DNA of 64,000 bases from Muribaculaceae bacterium (GCA_022509185.1 JAFLTS010000012.1:1-64000), one strand, 5' to 3'. Shown: positions 26,683 to 35,729, counted from the stretch's first letter. Translations and numbers: made by a program. Notes: a model not told the origin generated them from the letters alone.

Positions 26683-28446
26683 ATGTATAGAGACAAGACA
26701 TGCGGTGAGCTTCGCATCGACGACAAAGGGAAGGACGTTACAATTGCCGGTTGGGTGCAAAAAAACCGTAAAATGGGAGGCATGTCCTTCCTCGACGTTC
26801 GCGACAGATACGGCGTGACTCAAGTTGTTTTTAATTCTTCTGAAAATCCTGATCTTTTTCACGAGGCCAATTCTTTAGGGCGTGAATTCGTAGTACAGAT
26901 TACAGGGAAAGTGGCCGAAAGGGAGAATAAAAACAAGAATATTCCTACAGGCGACATTGAAATTATCGCTGATTCTCTTAAAGTTCTTAATAAAAGTGAA
27001 GTCCCTCCTTTCACAATTGAAGACAATTCCGACGGAGGTGACGATTTAAGAATGAAATACCGTTATCTCGATCTCAGAAGGCCTTCAGTGAGGAAGAATC
27101 TTGAATTGCGTCATAAAATGGCTTTTGAGATTCGTCGTTACCTTGACTCTAAAGGGTTCCTGGAAATTGAAACGCCAATATTAGTGAAATCTACTCCTGA
27201 AGGAGCACGTGATTTTGTGGTGCCTTCACGTATGAATCCGGGAGAATTTTATGCACTTCCACAAAGCCCTCAGTTATTCAAACAACTTCTTATGGTGAGT
27301 GGGTTTGACAGGTATTTCCAGATTGCAAAATGCTTCCGTGATGAGGATCTTAGAGCCGACAGGCAGCCGGAATTCACTCAGATAGACTGCGAAATGAGCT
27401 TTGTACGCCAGGAAGATGTGATCGATATGTTTGAGGGCCTCGTTAAACATATTTTCAAATATGTAAAAAATATTGATTTCACTGAGCCTTTCCCAAGGAT
27501 TACATGGAAAGAAGCCATGGAAAAATATGGAAGCGATAAGCCCGATATTCGCTTTGGAATGGAATTCCATGATATCACCGATCTGGCAAAAGGTAAAGGA
27601 TTCCAGGTAGCTGATGATGCAGACCTTGTGGTAGGAATAACAGTTCCCCAAGGAGCTTCTTATTCAAGAAAACAATTGGATGAACTCACAGAATTTGTGA
27701 AACGTCCTCAAGTAGGAGCTAAAGGAATGATATGGGTGAAAGTTGACCCGGATGGTTCAATAAAAAGCTCTGTTGGTAAATTCTATACAGAAGATCAACT
27801 CAAGGAATGGACCAAGAGAATGGAAGCTAATCCCGGTGATCTCATGCTTATCCTTTCGGGAGAAGCTATGAAGACCCGTAAACAACTCTCGGAACTTCGT
27901 CTGGAAATGGGATCACGTCTCGGATTGAGAGATAAAAATGTTTTCGCTCCTCTATGGGTGATCGACTTCCCGCTCTTTGAATGGGATGAAGAGACTCAGA
28001 GATATTATGCAATGCATCATCCTTTCACTTCTCCAAACCCGGAGGATATACCGAAATTACGCACTGACACAGGAAATGTACGTGCCACTGCTTATGATAT
28101 CGTGGTAAATGGAAATGAACTCGGAGGAGGATCTATCAGAATTCATGATCCGGAACTTCAGAATGAAATGTTCTCTCTCTTAGGATTCACCCCGGAAAAG
28201 GCTAAAGAACAATTCGGCTTTCTCATGGATGCATTCCGTTATGGTGCTCCTCCTCATGGAGGCCTGGCTTTAGGTTTCGACCGCTTCGTATCCATTCTGG
28301 CCGGTCTGGATTCGATCCGTGATGTCATTGCATTCCCTAAAAATAATTCCGGCCGTGATGTAATGAATGAATCTCCCTCTCCTCTTGATCCGGCTCAACT
28401 TGAGGAATTAAATCTGGAAGTAAAAACTGAAACCAAGAATGGTTAA
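26683..28446 (+). CDS. aspS: Aspartyl-tRNA synthetase
   Basis: This 587-residue class IIb synthetase has an OB-fold anticodon domain (1-105, [20 protein letters not shown]). Motif 2 is [16 protein letters not shown], a bacterial-type insertion domain follows (about 290-420), and motif 3 is [15 protein letters not shown]. Bacterial length and the GAD insertion indicate the AspRS type. It charges tRNA-Asp (and tRNA-Asn if the strain lacks AsnRS, which cannot be judged here). The next gene overlaps by 8 bp. Confidence 0.97.
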   Translation: MYRDKTCGELRIDDKGKDVTIAGWVQKNRKMGGMSFLDVRDRYGVTQVVFNSSENPDLFHEANSLGREFVVQITGKVAERENKNKNIPTGDIEIIADSLKVLNKSEVPPFTIEDNSDGGDDLRMKYRYLDLRRPSVRKNLELRHKMAFEIRRYLDSKGFLEIETPILVKSTPEGARDFVVPSRMNPGEFYALPQSPQLFKQLLMVSGFDRYFQIAKCFRDEDLRADRQPEFTQIDCEMSFVRQEDVIDMFEGLVKHIFKYVKNIDFTEPFPRITWKEAMEKYGSDKPDIRFGMEFHDITDLAKGKGFQVADDADLVVGITVPQGASYSRKQLDELTEFVKRPQVGAKGMIWVKVDPDGSIKSSVGKFYTEDQLKEWTKRMEANPGDLMLILSGEAMKTRKQLSELRLEMGSRLGLRDKNVFAPLWVIDFPLFEWDEETQRYYAMHHPFTSPNPEDIPKLRTDTGNVRATAYDIVVNGNELGGGSIRIHDPELQNEMFSLLGFTPEKAKEQFGFLMDAFRYGAPPHGGLALGFDRFVSILAGLDSIRDVIAFPKNNSGRDVMNESPSPLDPAQLEELNLEVKTETKNG

Positions 28447-29224
28447 AGTAAAAGATATCGCAGCTGCAATTGAGGAGTTCGCACCTAAGAGCCTGCAGGA
28501 AAGCTATGATAATGCAGGGCTTCAGGTTGGAGATCCTGAAGCAGTGGTGTCTGCTGTCTTGTTATGTCTGGATGTCACCGAAGATATAATTGCGGAGGCC
28601 CAAAGAAGGGAATGTAATCTGATTGTTTCCCACCATCCCCTCATTTTTAGGGGATTAAAATCTCTCACAGGAGAAGACTCTACTCAACGGCTGGTGATAG
28701 AAGCTTTGAAAAACAATATTGCAGTATACTCTGCTCACACGAATCTTGACAGCGTTTGGGATGGAGTAAGCCATGAAATAGCGCGGAAATTATCTATAAG
28801 GGATATCGAGGTTTTGGAGCCCCAACCTCTAAATCCCAAAGCTGGACTTGGGGTTGTGGGGAATATCAAGCCCGTGCCCAAAATTGAGTTTCTCAGAAAG
28901 ATAAAAGAAACTTTTAATGTTGCGGCATTAAGATATTCTGCTCAAAGTGCAGGTCTGGTTGTAAGACGTGTGGCTGTGTGTGGAGGATCCGGGGCATCTT
29001 TGATTAAAGCTGCAATAAAACAAGAAGCAGACATATTGGTCACCGGTGATGTGAAATATCATGATTTCACATCATTTGGCTCAGAAATTTTAATTGCAGA
29101 TATCGGACACTTCGAAAGTGAACTGTGTGCACGCGAAATTCTCTCCCGTGTGATAAGGGATAAATTCCCCGATCTCACTATTTATTTCTCAGATTCAGAA
29201 TCAAATCCTATAAAAATATTATAA
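28439..29224 (+). CDS. Nif3-like dinuclear metal centre protein (DUF34)
   Basis: This 261-residue protein has [20 protein letters not shown] and [19 protein letters not shown] (metal-binding His pair), [22 protein letters not shown] and [10 protein letters not shown], all hallmarks of the Nif3/YbgI family. It is the short form without the PII-like insertion. Relatives have been linked to GTP cyclohydrolase-I-like chemistry or metal handling, but the biochemical role is unsettled. The start overlaps aspS by 8 bp and the zinc-ribbon gene follows 15 bp later. Confidence 0.9.
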   Translation: MVKVKDIAAAIEEFAPKSLQESYDNAGLQVGDPEAVVSAVLLCLDVTEDIIAEAQRRECNLIVSHHPLIFRGLKSLTGEDSTQRLVIEALKNNIAVYSAHTNLDSVWDGVSHEIARKLSIRDIEVLEPQPLNPKAGLGVVGNIKPVPKIEFLRKIKETFNVAALRYSAQSAGLVVRRVAVCGGSGASLIKAAIKQEADILVTGDVKYHDFTSFGSEILIADIGHFESELCAREILSRVIRDKFPDLTIYFSDSESNPIKIL

Positions 29225-29239
29225 TATACGTTCAAGCCT

Positions 29240-30088
29240 ATGGCAACTGAAAAAAAGAATGATATAGAACGCACCGTGGAAGAAAGGTTGCAGAATCTAT
29301 TTCAACTCCAGACCTATCTTTCAGAAATCGACAGAATCAAAACACTTCGAGGAGAGCTTCCCAATGAGGTGAAAGACCTTGAGGATGAAATAATACGTTA
29401 TCAGACCCGTCTTGACAAATATCAGGAGGAAATAAAAGATCTTAAGGAATTTATAGCTCGTAAAAACGGTGAAATTGCAGAGCGTAAGGCTAAGATAGAA
29501 AAATATGACGAGCAGATAAACAATGTAAGAAACAACCGTGAGTTTGCATTCCTTGAAAAAGAAAAAGAATTTGAAGGATTGGAAATCGAACTGGCGGAAA
29601 AAAATATACGTGAAGCCACTGAAAAGGTAGAGGTAAAGACCAATGAAGTGGAGAAAGCCAAAGAAGGCCTTTCAGATAATAAGCATATTCTTGAAGATAA
29701 GAAAAAAGAACTTGATGCTATCGTTTCTGAAACTCGTGTGGAAGAAGAAAACATTAGGGGCAAAGTGAAAGAATTGGAACAGAAAATCGACGACTATACT
29801 TTGGCTGCCTTCAAACGTATAAGGAAAAATGCGAGAAACGGATTAGCTATTGTAACGGTGCAAAGAGATGCATGTGGCGGATGTTTTAATCGTATTCCTC
29901 CCCAGCGTCAACTTGAGATAAAAATGCATCGTAAGGTTATAGTATGTGAATACTGTGGTCGGATCATGGTTGATGGCACTTTAGTGGGCCTTGCACCTGA
30001 ACCTATAAAAGAAGCGGCTCCAAAGGTATCAAGGAGGAAATCCACAAAAGCTGCTGCTCCGGCAGAGGAACAGGCTCCTGAAGCTTAA
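29240..30088 (+). CDS. Coiled-coil protein with C4 zinc ribbon (DUF164/CdsZ-type)
   Basis: This 282-residue protein has a long antiparallel coiled coil (about 10-190) followed by a four-cysteine zinc ribbon: CGGCFNRIPPQ and VCEYCGRIM. A low-complexity Lys/Ala/Pro tail follows. DUF164 proteins commonly sit next to nif3, as here, which suggests a linked function. A strong terminator lies 57 bp after the stop, inside the opposing queE gene. The stop shares TTAA (30085-30088) with the queE stop. Confidence 0.9.
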   Translation: MATEKKNDIERTVEERLQNLFQLQTYLSEIDRIKTLRGELPNEVKDLEDEIIRYQTRLDKYQEEIKDLKEFIARKNGEIAERKAKIEKYDEQINNVRNNREFAFLEKEKEFEGLEIELAEKNIREATEKVEVKTNEVEKAKEGLSDNKHILEDKKKELDAIVSETRVEEENIRGKVKELEQKIDDYTLAAFKRIRKNARNGLAIVTVQRDACGGCFNRIPPQRQLEIKMHRKVIVCEYCGRIMVDGTLVGLAPEPIKEAAPKVSRRKSTKAAAPAEEQAPEA

Positions 30089-30684
30089 CGAATACCCATA
30101 AGACGATGTGTCTGCAGTGACAAGCGCCATCGTGGATCTTTTAGTACCCGGCGAATAGTTCGCCGGGTATTTTGTTCTCTTAACTCAGGATCTTCAACAA
30201 AACAAGGTTGTAAAACCATCCTGGTATGCTTTCCTATACAAGGCAGTTTAAAATACATTTCCAAGTCTTGACCTATATCTACCACTTTCACTTCATCTGC
30301 CCTGGAAATCTTTATAGAACTGTCTCCTATAAGGCTCATCCCTATTTTTGGCGAAAGTGTAATCCAATCTATTCCTGAAGGTAAGACTCGGGTGCCGTTT
30401 GTTTCAATAGCTATTGGAAGACCTGTCTGTTTCTTTAATTCACTTATAAAATTCTCATCTAATTGCAGCGATGGTTCGCCCCCGGTGAGAATAATCATAG
30501 CACCAGTATATTTTTTTATTTCTGATATTATCTCCTGGTCTGTCATCAGCACTCCCTCTTGATGTCGAGTATCGCAAAACCCACAAGAAAGGTTACACCC
30601 GGAAAATCTTACAAAAATCGAAGGGATGCCTGTATTGCATCCCTCTCCCTGGATTGACTGAAATATTTCGTTAATCTTTTTCAT
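30085..30684 (-). CDS. queE: 7-carboxy-7-deazaguanine synthase
   Basis: This 199-residue radical-SAM enzyme converts 6-carboxytetrahydropterin to 7-carboxy-7-deazaguanine. The cluster motif is CNLSCGFC (CxxxCxxC), preceded by FQSIQGEGCNTGIPSIFVRF and followed by IILTGGEPSLQ. The start is ATG 30684 (MKKINEIFQS), overlapping queD by 14 bp. A longer frame upstream only reads through queD sequence. The 3' end carries the opposing operon's terminator within NTRRTIRRVLKDPRW. Confidence 0.94.
   Translation of the reverse strand: MKKINEIFQSIQGEGCNTGIPSIFVRFSGCNLSCGFCDTRHQEGVLMTDQEIISEIKKYTGAMIILTGGEPSLQLDENFISELKKQTGLPIAIETNGTRVLPSGIDWITLSPKIGMSLIGDSSIKISRADEVKVVDIGQDLEMYFKLPCIGKHTRMVLQPCFVEDPELREQNTRRTIRRVLKDPRWRLSLQTHRLMGIR
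30145..30173 (+). terminator. Intrinsic terminator of the aspS operon, inside the queE coding sequence
   Basis: TACCCGGCGAA (30145-30155) pairs perfectly with TTCGCCGGGTA (30159-30169), an 11 bp GC-rich stem with a TAG loop, followed by TTTTG on the plus strand. It sits within the 3' part of queE, encoded on the other strand, so the two genes share this DNA. Confidence 0.8.
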
Positions 30685-31009
30685 AGGCCGCCGAATTCCC
30701 TTCACTTTCCTGAACTTCACAACGCCAGCAGTTTGGAACATTGTCCACTATCCATTTTGCTATATTTTCAGCAGTAGGATTGGCTTCTATAACATCATTT
30801 ATCATGGAGTGGTCAAGACGTTCCATCACTAAATGTTTTATATGGGTGAAATCAGTCACCATTCCCTCTTTATTAAGTTCCTTAGCCCGACATTCTACAG
30901 TAATTATCCAGTTATGACCATGCACGTTGGTGCATTTGCTCTCATAACTTAAATCCAACCGGTGGGCTGCGCTTATTTCAAATCTTTTTTTAACGTAATA
31001 CATAGTCAT
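30671..31009 (-). CDS. queD: 6-carboxy-5,6,7,8-tetrahydropterin synthase
   Basis: This 112-residue protein has FEISAAHRLD (zinc His) and CTNVHGHNW (catalytic Cys and two zinc His). VTDFTHIK and LDHSMIND follow, then PTAENIAKWI with the substrate-binding Glu. QueD makes carboxytetrahydropterin from dihydroneopterin triphosphate, the first dedicated step toward queuosine. It overlaps queC by 4 bp. Confidence 0.95.
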   Translation of the reverse strand: MTMYYVKKRFEISAAHRLDLSYESKCTNVHGHNWIITVECRAKELNKEGMVTDFTHIKHLVMERLDHSMINDVIEANPTAENIAKWIVDNVPNCWRCEVQESEGNSAAYEKD

Positions 31010-31662
31010 TCATAAATTGTGGGATCCGGAATACCGGCATCGATGAAAGCCTGTTTTCTTTCCCTACATGTGCCACAGTTTCCACAATGATTCTTGCCAC
31101 CACAGTAGCAAGAATAAGTATGGGAATAATCCACCCCTAATTTTTTCCCTATGGAAATAATCTCACCTTTGGTTAGAAAAGTGAATGGGTCGATTAATGA
31201 AACTCCGGCATAGGTACCTTTAGTCATAGCTTCATTCATTGCAGCTGTGAATTCCGGTCTGCAATCAGGATAGATAGCATGATCACCTCCATGATTTGCC
31301 ATCATGACATGTTTCAGGCACTTCGATTCAGCCAAACCACATGCTATAGAAAGCATGATACCATTTCTGAATGGAACAACTGTGGAGTGCATGTTGTCTT
31401 CCGAATAATCAGATCCCTTTGGTATTTTAGCACCACCTTTTAGTAGTGAACTTGTGAAATATTTTCCCATAAATTCTAATGGGATTATTATATGGGGAAT
31501 ACCTAAAATTTCACATTGCCAACGTGCACATTCAAGCTCTCTTTCATTATGTCGAGATCCATAATCGAAACTTATGGCCAGCCCTATTCTCTCTTTATGG
31601 TAATGCAAAAGAGTTGTGCTGTCAAGACCTCCGCTTATTATTATTGCTGAATCTTTAACCAT
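31006..31662 (-). CDS. queC: 7-cyano-7-deazaguanine (preQ0) synthase
   Basis: This 218-residue ATP-pyrophosphatase-fold enzyme has the PP-loop [12 protein letters not shown] and a four-Cys zinc site in [15 protein letters not shown] near the C-terminus. It converts 7-carboxy-7-deazaguanine plus ammonia to preQ0. It overlaps queF by 8 bp and queD by 4 bp, a tightly coupled operon. Confidence 0.96.
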   Translation of the reverse strand: MVKDSAIIISGGLDSTTLLHYHKERIGLAISFDYGSRHNERELECARWQCEILGIPHIIIPLEFMGKYFTSSLLKGGAKIPKGSDYSEDNMHSTVVPFRNGIMLSIACGLAESKCLKHVMMANHGGDHAIYPDCRPEFTAAMNEAMTKGTYAGVSLIDPFTFLTKGEIISIGKKLGVDYSHTYSCYCGGKNHCGNCGTCRERKQAFIDAGIPDPTIYE

Positions 31663-32137
31663 TTTTTTTGGATATGGTATCGAATGCAGTTAATCTTCTT
31701 TTGTTACAAAGTTCCTGATGATTTTCATCACCATAATTTGCAAACGGATGTATGGAAATACCTCCTCGAGGCATGAAATATCCTTTTACTTCTATATATT
31801 TCGGCGACATTAATTTTTGAAGATCTTTCATTATAATATTCACTACATCTTCATGAAAATCTCCATGATTTCTGAAACTGAAAAGATAGAGCTTGAGGCT
31901 TTTGCTTTCTACCATTCTTTCCCCTGGTATATAAGAAATCACTATGTGGCCGAAATCCGGCTGACCGGTTTTCGGACATAGAGTTGTAAACTCAGGACAA
32001 TCCAATGTAACTACGTATTCATTTTCCGGATGTTTATTCTCAAATGTTTCAAGTAAGTCAGGATTATAATTCTCAGGGTATTGAGTTTTTGTATTCCCTA
32101 AATGCGTGATTCCATCAAGTTCTTTCTCATTTCTCAT
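31655..32137 (-). CDS. queF: NADPH-dependent preQ0 reductase, unimodular
   Basis: This 160-residue enzyme reduces preQ0 to preQ1. The motif [16 protein letters not shown] holds the nucleophilic Cys and general-acid Asp. [11 protein letters not shown] and the C-terminal [12 protein letters not shown] follow the short YkvM-like (type I) architecture. It is the first gene of queF-queC-queD-queE. No preQ1 riboswitch is seen in the leader, only an 18 bp palindrome. Confidence 0.95.
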   Translation of the reverse strand: MRNEKELDGITHLGNTKTQYPENYNPDLLETFENKHPENEYVVTLDCPEFTTLCPKTGQPDFGHIVISYIPGERMVESKSLKLYLFSFRNHGDFHEDVVNIIMKDLQKLMSPKYIEVKGYFMPRGGISIHPFANYGDENHQELCNKRRLTAFDTISKKNG

Positions 32138-32142
32138 AATAG

Positions 32143-32160
32143 TTACTTTTATAAAAGTAA
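32143..32160 (-). promoter_or_regulatory. Perfect 18 bp palindrome in the queF leader
   Basis: TTACTTTTATAAAAGTAA is fully self-complementary and ends 5 bp before the queF ATG, within the predicted leader. It could be an operator or a weak hairpin over the initiation region. Fourteen of its bases recur before the DUF362 gene (34238-34251). Confidence 0.4.
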
Positions 32161-32177
32161 AAGCACACCTTAGATTA

Positions 32178-32185
32178 CAAAATTA
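32178..32185 (-). promoter_or_regulatory. -7 box (TAATTTTG) for the que operon
   Basis: A perfect TAnnTTTG on the minus strand. The transcript would start near 32171 with a leader of about 34 nt containing the 18 bp palindrome. Confidence 0.5.
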
Positions 32186-32787
32186 ATTAAAAAAAACGAT
32201 AAACTAAATTCATGCTCCAAAGACATTAGTGAAATATCTTTTTATTTATCTATAAATTTCTAAAAATAATTTTCTATTGTTGGTTATTCTGATAAACTCT
32301 ATAAATAATAAATTATATACCAATATGGGCTCGGGGTGTATGTCAGTTTTACAGGAGATAATTATTTTATAATTAATAAGCTAAAAGATCTAGCTTCTTA
32401 TAAGCTTAATTGAAATTATATCCCGGATAATTATATTCTTTTATATTTCTTTCTAATATTAAACTTAAAAAATCACTAAAACAAATAATGATTATCCGTA
32501 AAAATATCCACAGGATTGAAAGTAATGACCTGCAACTCATATGTCCTGTTGAATGTAAAGTATTTTATTCATTATTTTTGGTCATAAGAGCCCTGTATTC
32601 CTATATCTGAATGGAATAATCATGATAAAAAATAATGTTTGGTATTATTATGGATAAGCATAAAATAAAACTAAAATCTCATTTCTAATGATTATTGTTT
32701 TAATTTATTATTCTTTTTTATAACTTTACAAAAATTTTATAAACAATTAATCAGAAAATCATATTAAACTAATTAATAAAATCTACA
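32186..32787. other. Long AT-rich intergenic region
   Basis: About 600 bp without a supported gene, upstream of the 142-residue gene. TAACTTTA (32721-32728) is a near-consensus -7 box for that gene. An isolated 41-codon frame (32488-32613) has no recognisable product. No tRNA, riboswitch or repeat array was recognised. Confidence 0.5.
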
Positions 32788-33216
32788 ATGAGAAGAACAA
32801 AAAGTGAAACAATCGCAGAATTCCGCGATGAATTTCTTTCAGGCAAATCTGAAGACTACAAAAACAAATTCAATGAGAAAAGCGAAGATCAACAATATGC
32901 TGCCATAGCAAACTGGAAACGCAACGCCAAGAATTTTGCAGATGCCTCTAAAGATCTTGCTAAAGTTACTGCTTCAAACGTTATAGCATATCTGAAAGAT
33001 GCTCATAAGAAACTAACTAAACTTGAAACCCTCACCCCCAAAGAGGCTCAGAAAATTCAAGATGTTCTGGATGCAGTGAAAGGCTCTATTGATAATTTCG
33101 ACCGTATCAAAAAGGAACAGCTCCTTAAAGTGCTCATTTCAGAAAAAGAACGTCTTGCTCGTCAAGGCAACGATCTTGATCGTCAGATTGAAAATCTTCA
33201 AAACCAACTAGGTTAA
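32788..33216 (+). CDS. Lineage-type helical/coiled-coil protein, function unknown
   Basis: This 142-residue protein has no signal peptide, is rich in Lys, Glu, Asp and Gln, and ends in a heptad-like stretch (LLKVLISEKERLARQGNDLD). It starts MRRTKSETIAEFRDEF and resembles no family I can name. A long promoter region and its own strong terminator suggest a well-expressed monocistronic gene, such as a nucleoid- or ribosome-associated factor, but that is conjecture. Confidence 0.7.
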   Translation: MRRTKSETIAEFRDEFLSGKSEDYKNKFNEKSEDQQYAAIANWKRNAKNFADASKDLAKVTASNVIAYLKDAHKKLTKLETLTPKEAQKIQDVLDAVKGSIDNFDRIKKEQLLKVLISEKERLARQGNDLDRQIENLQNQLG

Positions 33217-33234
33217 TTTATAATATTAAATATT

Positions 33235-33268
33235 AAGAAGGCACAATCAAAATTAATTGTGCCTTCTT
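33235..33268. terminator. Bidirectional terminator between convergent genes
   Basis: AAGAAGGCACAAT (33235-33247) pairs perfectly with ATTGTGCCTTCTT (33256-33268), a 13 bp stem with an 8 nt loop. It separates the 142-residue gene from the DUF362 gene. Confidence 0.8.
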
Positions 33269-33293
33269 GCTTTATCCTAATTATTCTAATTTA

Positions 33294-34235
33294 TTAATCT
33301 ATATTTATTAAATTATATTGTTTGCTGCCTAATCCGATCTTCTCAGCATGATCTATTGTATGAGTGCCATGGCGTGATTTTATCCTTTCAATAAGTGGTG
33401 CGGGATCATCTCCCTCTCCTCCCTGATGATTAAATACTAAATCTACCGATGCCTGATCCAGGGCTACCGGATCCGTTGAGGCCAAAATTCCTATATCAGC
33501 AATTTGGGGTGTCTCAGGATTACCGTTGCAATCGCAATCCACCGACATATTATTCATAACATTTATATAAACTATATCCTTGCCGGGCTGTTTAAAATAG
33601 TTATGAACTGCCTGAGCTGCCGACGCCATTGACTCCAAAAATGCATCTTGGCCATGAGGATTGTTCCATCCTGAGGTGGATGTACCGGCCGTATGAATAT
33701 AAGCTTTTCCTGCAGATGAAGCAACTCCGATTGAGGCATTTTTTAATACTCCACCAAGACCACCCATCGTATGTCCTTTGAAATGAGCAAGATTGATCAT
33801 ATAATCATAATTAGGCAAATTAGCGCCTACAAGATCATAATGTATCCAGGTTGAGTCATTTACTGCTATCGCAATCTCTGCTTCCTCATCCATTATATCC
33901 ACAGGTGCGATTTTATCGTATCCTCTCTCAGCTACAGCTTCCCTATGTTTTTTGCCATCACTTCTATTACCATCATATAGCGTATTGCACTCTACTATAG
34001 TGCCATCTACTTTTTGTACCAGACCCGCAATCAATTCTGGACTCAGGTGATTGCTCTTGCTTGATTCTCCGGTTGAGATTTTTACAGCCACTTTACCTGT
34101 GGGTGGAACACCTAATGCCTCATAAATTTTTATGAGAGATTCAGGAGTAATCTCTTTGGTGAAATAAACATCACTTTGTGCCAGCATACCACCCCATACG
34201 GATAACACTGCTAACGACATTAAAATTTTTTTCAT
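33294..34235 (-). CDS. Secreted DUF362 protein
   Basis: This 313-residue protein has a signal peptide (MKKILMSLAVLSVWGGMLAQ) and a DUF362 core: KVAVKISTGE, IVECNTLYDGNR, NLAHFKGHTMGGLGGVLKNA with SIGVASSAGK, and ILASTDPVALDQASVDLV. No ferredoxin-like 4Fe-4S domain is attached, although many DUF362 proteins have one. Exported stand-alone versions of unknown role are seen in Bacteroidales. The 14 bp before the start codon region match the queF leader. Confidence 0.87.
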   Translation of the reverse strand: MKKILMSLAVLSVWGGMLAQSDVYFTKEITPESLIKIYEALGVPPTGKVAVKISTGESSKSNHLSPELIAGLVQKVDGTIVECNTLYDGNRSDGKKHREAVAERGYDKIAPVDIMDEEAEIAIAVNDSTWIHYDLVGANLPNYDYMINLAHFKGHTMGGLGGVLKNASIGVASSAGKAYIHTAGTSTSGWNNPHGQDAFLESMASAAQAVHNYFKQPGKDIVYINVMNNMSVDCDCNGNPETPQIADIGILASTDPVALDQASVDLVFNHQGGEGDDPAPLIERIKSRHGTHTIDHAEKIGLGSKQYNLINID

Positions 34236-34413
34236 GCTTACTTTTATAAAATTGATTATATTCTGTTAGGATTCTTAATTTCTTACTGCTTGATTCAGTG
34301 CGACTTTCTATCCTATAACGTAGAATTTATTTCAAACTTACATAAATTTTTGAATAAAACAATTCAAGTTCGGAAATTTTTAGTAACTTTAGCCCCAAAA
34401 GAACCTTCAAGCT

Positions 34414-34782
34414 ATGATAAACAGCTTTTTTTCAGATTCATTGACCGAGGCCTTCATGAAAGTAGTGGCGGCCTGTTTTCCTTTAGTCACAATAGGATTC
34501 ATCGGCCATCCGGCCCTCACAATAGCTGCCGGGTGCACAGGCGGCGTTGCTTTGATTGCTTTCTTTATCCGTATTGCAATATTATTCAAGAAGGAGCCTA
34601 AAAGAAATCCAACTTTAGACCATATTGTTCACGGACTCTTTTTCCCATACGCTTTCTCACTTGCATTCGCCATCGGAATTGCTTTCGGGGAGAAAAATGG
34701 GTGGTATGGCATCTGGTTCGCTCTTTTCCTTGCTTTATGGATTGTTATTGCCAATGTCATGGTGGCTAAAAAACAGAATTAA
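34414..34782 (+). CDS. Small integral membrane protein, unknown
   Basis: This 122-residue protein has about four hydrophobic segments (12-32, 38-57, 72-90, 98-117) and short polar loops (KKEPKRNPTLDH; KKQN at the end). TAACTTTA about 20 bp upstream is a near match to a -7 box. A clean intrinsic terminator follows the stop, so it is a monocistronic unit. I do not recognise the family. Confidence 0.7.
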   Translation: MINSFFSDSLTEAFMKVVAACFPLVTIGFIGHPALTIAAGCTGGVALIAFFIRIAILFKKEPKRNPTLDHIVHGLFFPYAFSLAFAIGIAFGEKNGWYGIWFALFLALWIVIANVMVAKKQN

Positions 34783-34810
34783 TTCCACTATTTTATTAAT
34801 ATACAGTTTC

Positions 34811-34846
34811 AAGCCGCCTGTTAAATTCAGACGGCTTCTTTTTTTA
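34811..34846 (+). terminator. Intrinsic terminator of the 34414 gene
   Basis: AAGCCGCCTG (34811-34820) pairs with CAGACGGCTT (34828-34837) with one mismatch and a 7 nt loop, followed by CTTTTTTTA. Confidence 0.8.
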
Positions 34847-35025
34847 GTTCCAAGGCATAAATATCTAATTATTGCAAATCTTGAAAAACCCTTATTTCAG
34901 GCCTCCATTAAACATTTTGATAAGATTTTTAAAGTATTTATTTCCAAAAATGAGTATTTTTTTAATTTTTCTTTAAAAAACACACAATTTTGGCATTTTT
35001 TATTTTTTTATTCCAAAATAATATA

Positions 35026-35033
35026 TATCTTTG
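35026..35033 (+). promoter_or_regulatory. -7 box (TATCTTTG) of the structured RNA candidate
   Basis: A perfect TAnnTTTG match in a very AT-rich stretch with no coding sequence after it, predicting a start at about 35040. Confidence 0.55.
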
Positions 35034-35039
35034 CAACGT

Positions 35040-35236
35040 GTTTTTCATGGTATTAGATTTAAGGTTAGAGGATTAGTTGTCGGGATGACACCTAATCTTT
35101 TCGTTTTATAGCCCGACAACTAATCCTGATGCGTTCTTTTTCAGAAAACACTCCTCCATAATATAATTAAGGATAAGGAGGTAGGATAACTATCATACAA
35201 AAATCCTGCAATTCAGTGAATTGCAGGATTTTTCTT
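35040..35236 (+). ncRNA. Structured small RNA candidate with competing hairpins (6S-like size)
   Basis: A Bacteroidota promoter, strong secondary structure and a strong terminator bound about 195 nt with no credible reading frame. GGATTAGTTGTCGGG (35070-35084) pairs perfectly with CCCGACAACTAATCC (35112-35126), a 15 bp stem. Within its loop GACACCTAATC (35087-35097) is a near copy of the 3' arm and can pair with the same 5' arm (10 of 11), giving a smaller hairpin followed by CTTTTCGTTTT. GTGTTTT (35038-35044) and AAAACAC (35145-35151) could close the element, and CCTCC with GGAGG forms another hairpin before the terminator. Size and rearrangeable structure recall 6S RNA, but I cannot assign a family. 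Confidence 0.55.
35201..35236. terminator. Bidirectional terminator between the RNA candidate and ssrA
   Basis: AAATCCTGCAATTCA (35201-35215) and TGAATTGCAGGATTT (35217-35231) are perfectly complementary around a single G. T-runs flank the stem on both strands, so it can end the plus-strand RNA and the minus-strand tmRNA. Confidence 0.85.
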
Positions 35237-35256
35237 TCTCTTTCAGTTGTAATTTG

Positions 35257-35655
35257 TGGAGGTGGAGGGGTTTGAACCCTCGTCCAAACATGGACCCAAT
35301 AAGCTTTCTACATGCTTAGCCATCGACTTGATTTTCGAAGGCTGACAGGCTCGCGGCTACCAATCAGCCTCTTATCCTTTAAATCTCGGATCATGCCCAA
35401 GGCTTGCAATCACCTATTTCCGATTTTCTTAGCACCACCATATCCAAACGTCTCGGAACGGGGCAATGGGGTGGTGTCTCGTCAGCACCACTTTGATGCC
35501 GATAAAGCTAACTTACTATACTTCGGTCAGGCAGCGAGAGCGTAATTGTTATTTTCGCCAATTATAGTTCGATATGTCGTTATTATAGAGCTTACATACC
35601 AAAGCTCTGCATGCTTACTTACCGTTTCTACATGCTGTCAAAGCCAGTCACCCCC
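35257..35655 (-). ncRNA. ssrA: Transfer-messenger RNA (tmRNA)
   Basis: The minus strand begins GGGGGTGACTGGCTTTGACA and ends with a T-arm GGGTTCAAACCC and CACCTCCA. The 5' GGGGGTG pairs with 3' CACCTCC as a 7 bp acceptor stem with discriminator A. The sequence after it is CA, so CCA is added after transcription. The tag frame (35559 down to 35527) reads GENNNYALAA then TGA. tmRNA rescues stalled ribosomes with SmpB. Frames seen on either strand here are not genes. Confidence 0.97.
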
Positions 35656-35667
35656 GGTAACTTATTG

Positions 35668-35675
35668 CAAAGTTA
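35668..35675 (-). promoter_or_regulatory. -7 box (TAACTTTG) of ssrA
   Basis: A perfect TAnnTTTG on the minus strand ending 12 bp before the mature tmRNA 5' end. A start about 7 bp beyond it would leave only a few nucleotides for RNase P to remove. Confidence 0.7.
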
Positions 35676-35729
35676 ATGAATTTTATCATCTTATTCATAA
35701 TCATCATCTATTATCTCTAAGTTTTTAGT

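Noticed and set aside
32138..32200. preQ1 riboswitch before the que operon
   Set aside because: The leader of about 34 nt is too short and shows no H-type pseudoknot elements; only an 18 bp palindrome is present.
32488..32613. A 41-codon frame starting MIIRKNIHRIES in the long gap before the 142-residue gene
   Set aside because: No recognisable domain, promoter or conservation evidence; compatible with chance in AT-rich DNA.
35040..35236. SRP RNA or RNase P RNA identity for the structured RNA
   Set aside because: No SRP apical loop (GGAA with the asymmetric loop) and too small for RNase P RNA.
35312..35728. Two open frames on the plus strand
   Set aside because: They lie antisense to ssrA (the second runs past its 5' end into the parE leader) and lack protein features. 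The DNA is accounted for by the tmRNA and its promoter.
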